From Pseudomonadota bacterium (GTDB lineage: Bacteria > Pseudomonadota > Alphaproteobacteria > Acetobacterales > Acetobacteraceae), in contig JAJZFF010000020.1 of assembly GCA_021805485.1 (NCBI GenBank), positions 1 through 7,585 on the forward strand: a stretch of DNA of 7,585 bases, in the 5' to 3' direction. This document shows positions 6,529-7,585 of this stretch, piece by piece. Every line of letters starts with the position of its first letter. Positions within the stretch are counted from its first letter, which is position 1. The notes beneath the pieces were generated by a model. That model saw only the letters and a list, made by a program, of their open reading frames with translations, did no database searches and was not told where the DNA came from. A program made the translations under genes and the position numbers.

Positions 6529-7359
6529 ATGCCAACGATCCTGTCGCTGATTCTGTTCCTGCTGGCCGGGCTGGCCGGTTCGTCCGCCATTGCCGCCGAG
6601 CCCGAGCTGACGATCACGATGGGTGGCACCAGCGTTCGGATCTCGCGTGCCGAACTGCTGGCGCGCCGGGACGTCGCGACGGTCACCGTGCCGCACGATT
6701 CCGCCTATGGCCGGCCGATGACCTATCGCGCCGTGCCGCTGCGCGCGCTGCTCGCGGACCTGCCCCCGAGTGCGGCGGATACGATTGCGGCGCGGGCCAC
6801 GGACGGGTTCGTCTCGCAGCTGCCGCGGAGCCTCATCGATGGCGCGTCGGTGCCGTGGGTGGCGGTCGAGGACGCGGCGCACCCGTGGCCGAACCTGCCG
6901 GGCCAGAGCGTTTCGGCCGGTCCGTTCTACCTGATCTGGCAGCACCCCGAGCTTGGCCATGTCTCCTCCGAGCAGTGGCCCTATGCGCTGGCGGGCTTTG
7001 CCGAAGTCGCCTCGCCGCTGCAGCGATGGCCGGGGCTGGCGGTGGACGCGTCCCTGCCCGCAGACGCGCCGGCGCGGCGCGGGCAGGCGGTGTTCATCGT
7101 CAACTGCCTGCCGTGCCACCGACTCGCCGGCAACGGGGAGGGCGTGGCGGGGCCCGATCTGCTGCGGCCGATGCCGGCCGTGACCTATTTCACCGCCGAC
7201 GGGCTGCGGGCGCTGATCCGCGACCCGGCGGCGGTGCGCACCTGGCCGGCGCAGCGCATGCCGGGATTCGCGGCCGACGTCGTCAGCGATGCCGATATCG
7301 ACGCGGTGATCGGCTATCTGCAGGTTCAGGCAGCCAGGCGGACGGAGCCTAGCCCTTGA
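6529..7359 (+). CDS. Exported class I cytochrome c with an N-terminal sulfite-oxidase-fold-like domain
   Basis: The protein has 276 residues. Residues 1-23 are a signal peptide (cleavage likely after AIAA). The C-terminal domain, about 180-270, is a mono-haem class I cytochrome c: CLPCH at 193-197 binds haem covalently and M244 (RMPGF) is the probable sixth ligand. Residues 25-165 resemble the Mo-enzyme fold. YRAVPLRALLADL (66-78) matches the position of the WTGVPLAEIL segment of the neighbouring enzyme, followed by TDGFVSQLP (91-99), VAVED (111-115) and a GPFYLIW strand (131-137). The Cys that would bind Mo is absent (VPHDSAYG at 54-61), so this domain is probably non-catalytic. It likely carries electrons to or from the Mo enzyme encoded upstream. 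Haem domain is certain; the N-terminal assignment is my own alignment by eye. Its end overlaps the convergent gene by 11 bp. Confidence 0.9.
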   Translation: MPTILSLILFLLAGLAGSSAIAAEPELTITMGGTSVRISRAELLARRDVATVTVPHDSAYGRPMTYRAVPLRALLADLPPSAADTIAARATDGFVSQLPRSLIDGASVPWVAVEDAAHPWPNLPGQSVSAGPFYLIWQHPELGHVSSEQWPYALAGFAEVASPLQRWPGLAVDASLPADAPARRGQAVFIVNCLPCHRLAGNGEGVAGPDLLRPMPAVTYFTADGLRALIRDPAAVRTWPAQRMPGFAADVVSDADIDAVIGYLQVQAARRTEPSP

Positions 7360-7585
7360 GGGCGGGGTCTACATCCTGGCCGTAGAACGTCGCGTAGCTG
7401 TTGCCCTCGAGGGCGAGGCTGACGATCTCGACCATTTCCGCCAGCTCGGCCTCGCTCGCGCCCTTCCGTGTCGCCAGCGCCGTGTGCGACGCGGTGCAAT
7501 AATGGCAGCCATTGGCGATGCTGACCGCGACGTAGATCAGCTCCTTGGTCTTGGCGTCCAGCACCCCGGGCTGCATCACCGCCTT
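7349..7585 (-). CDS. AhpD-like carboxymuconolactone decarboxylase-family protein, N-terminus beyond window
   Basis: The 78 visible C-terminal residues carry the CMD-family core: LDAKTKELIYVAVSIANGC, then CHYC and a following His (ASH), the CxxC...H signature of AhpD-like proteins, then a conserved helix ending in LALEGNS. In AhpD these Cys residues accept reducing equivalents and support peroxidase activity; many small relatives with this motif have unknown substrates. The frame is still open at the window edge (KAVM precedes), and relatives have about 20-40 more residues, so the internal ATG/GTG near 7574-7579 is probably not the start. The gene converges on the cytochrome c gene with an 11-bp overlap. 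It differs from the CMD-family protein at 3294, which has a signal peptide and no CxxC. Confidence 0.9.
   Translation of the reverse strand, partial: KAVMQPGVLDAKTKELIYVAVSIANGCHYCTASHTALATRKGASEAELAEMVEIVSLALEGNSYATFYGQDVDPALKG

Noticed and set aside
7574..7579. ATG/GTG here as the true start of the right-edge AhpD-like gene
   Set aside because: The frame stays open to the window edge and family members have further residues before this point, so the gene is treated as partial.

Overview
The window is high-GC, densely coded bacterial DNA with short spacers and convergent or overlapping gene ends. The protein sequences (a proteobacterial-type TyrRS, AnmK next to tyrS, and a periplasmic Mo-enzyme with cytochromes) point to an alphaproteobacterium. 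Rhodospirillales/Acetobacteraceae is my first guess and Sphingomonadales an alternative; I cannot fix the genus from sequence alone. There are no rRNAs, tRNAs, insertion sequences, CRISPR arrays or phage genes.

Left part (1-3914), housekeeping. On the minus strand anmK (1,6-anhydro-MurNAc kinase, peptidoglycan recycling) is followed downstream by a ROK-family sugar kinase cut by the left window edge. Divergently, on the plus strand, lie tyrS and, 30 nt later with its own strong Shine-Dalgarno, a secreted carboxymuconolactone decarboxylase (CMD)-family protein. The anmK/tyrS pairing is a familiar proteobacterial neighbourhood.

Right part (4101-7359), a redox cluster on the plus strand. It encodes a secreted protein with two similar beta-type halves; a four-helix membrane cytochrome b; an exported sulfite-oxidase/MsrP-fold molybdopterin enzyme with a probable twin-arginine lipoprotein signal; and, after a 199-nt gap, a secreted class I cytochrome c. 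The first three genes overlap or nearly touch. The natural reading is a periplasmic Mo oxidoreductase with its own membrane haem b partner and a soluble or tethered haem c partner. The substrate and the direction of electron flow cannot be read from the sequence.

The most interesting protein is the cytochrome c. Its N-terminal ~140 residues look like a second copy of the molybdopterin-enzyme fold that lacks the metal-binding cysteine and is fused to a CxxCH haem domain. The leader of the cluster carries a tandem 15-bp repeat directly before the ribosome-binding region and a perfect 7-bp inverted repeat further upstream.

Right edge (7349-7585): a minus-strand AhpD/CMD-family gene with a CxxC redox motif, cut by the window end and overlapping the cytochrome c stop by 11 bp.
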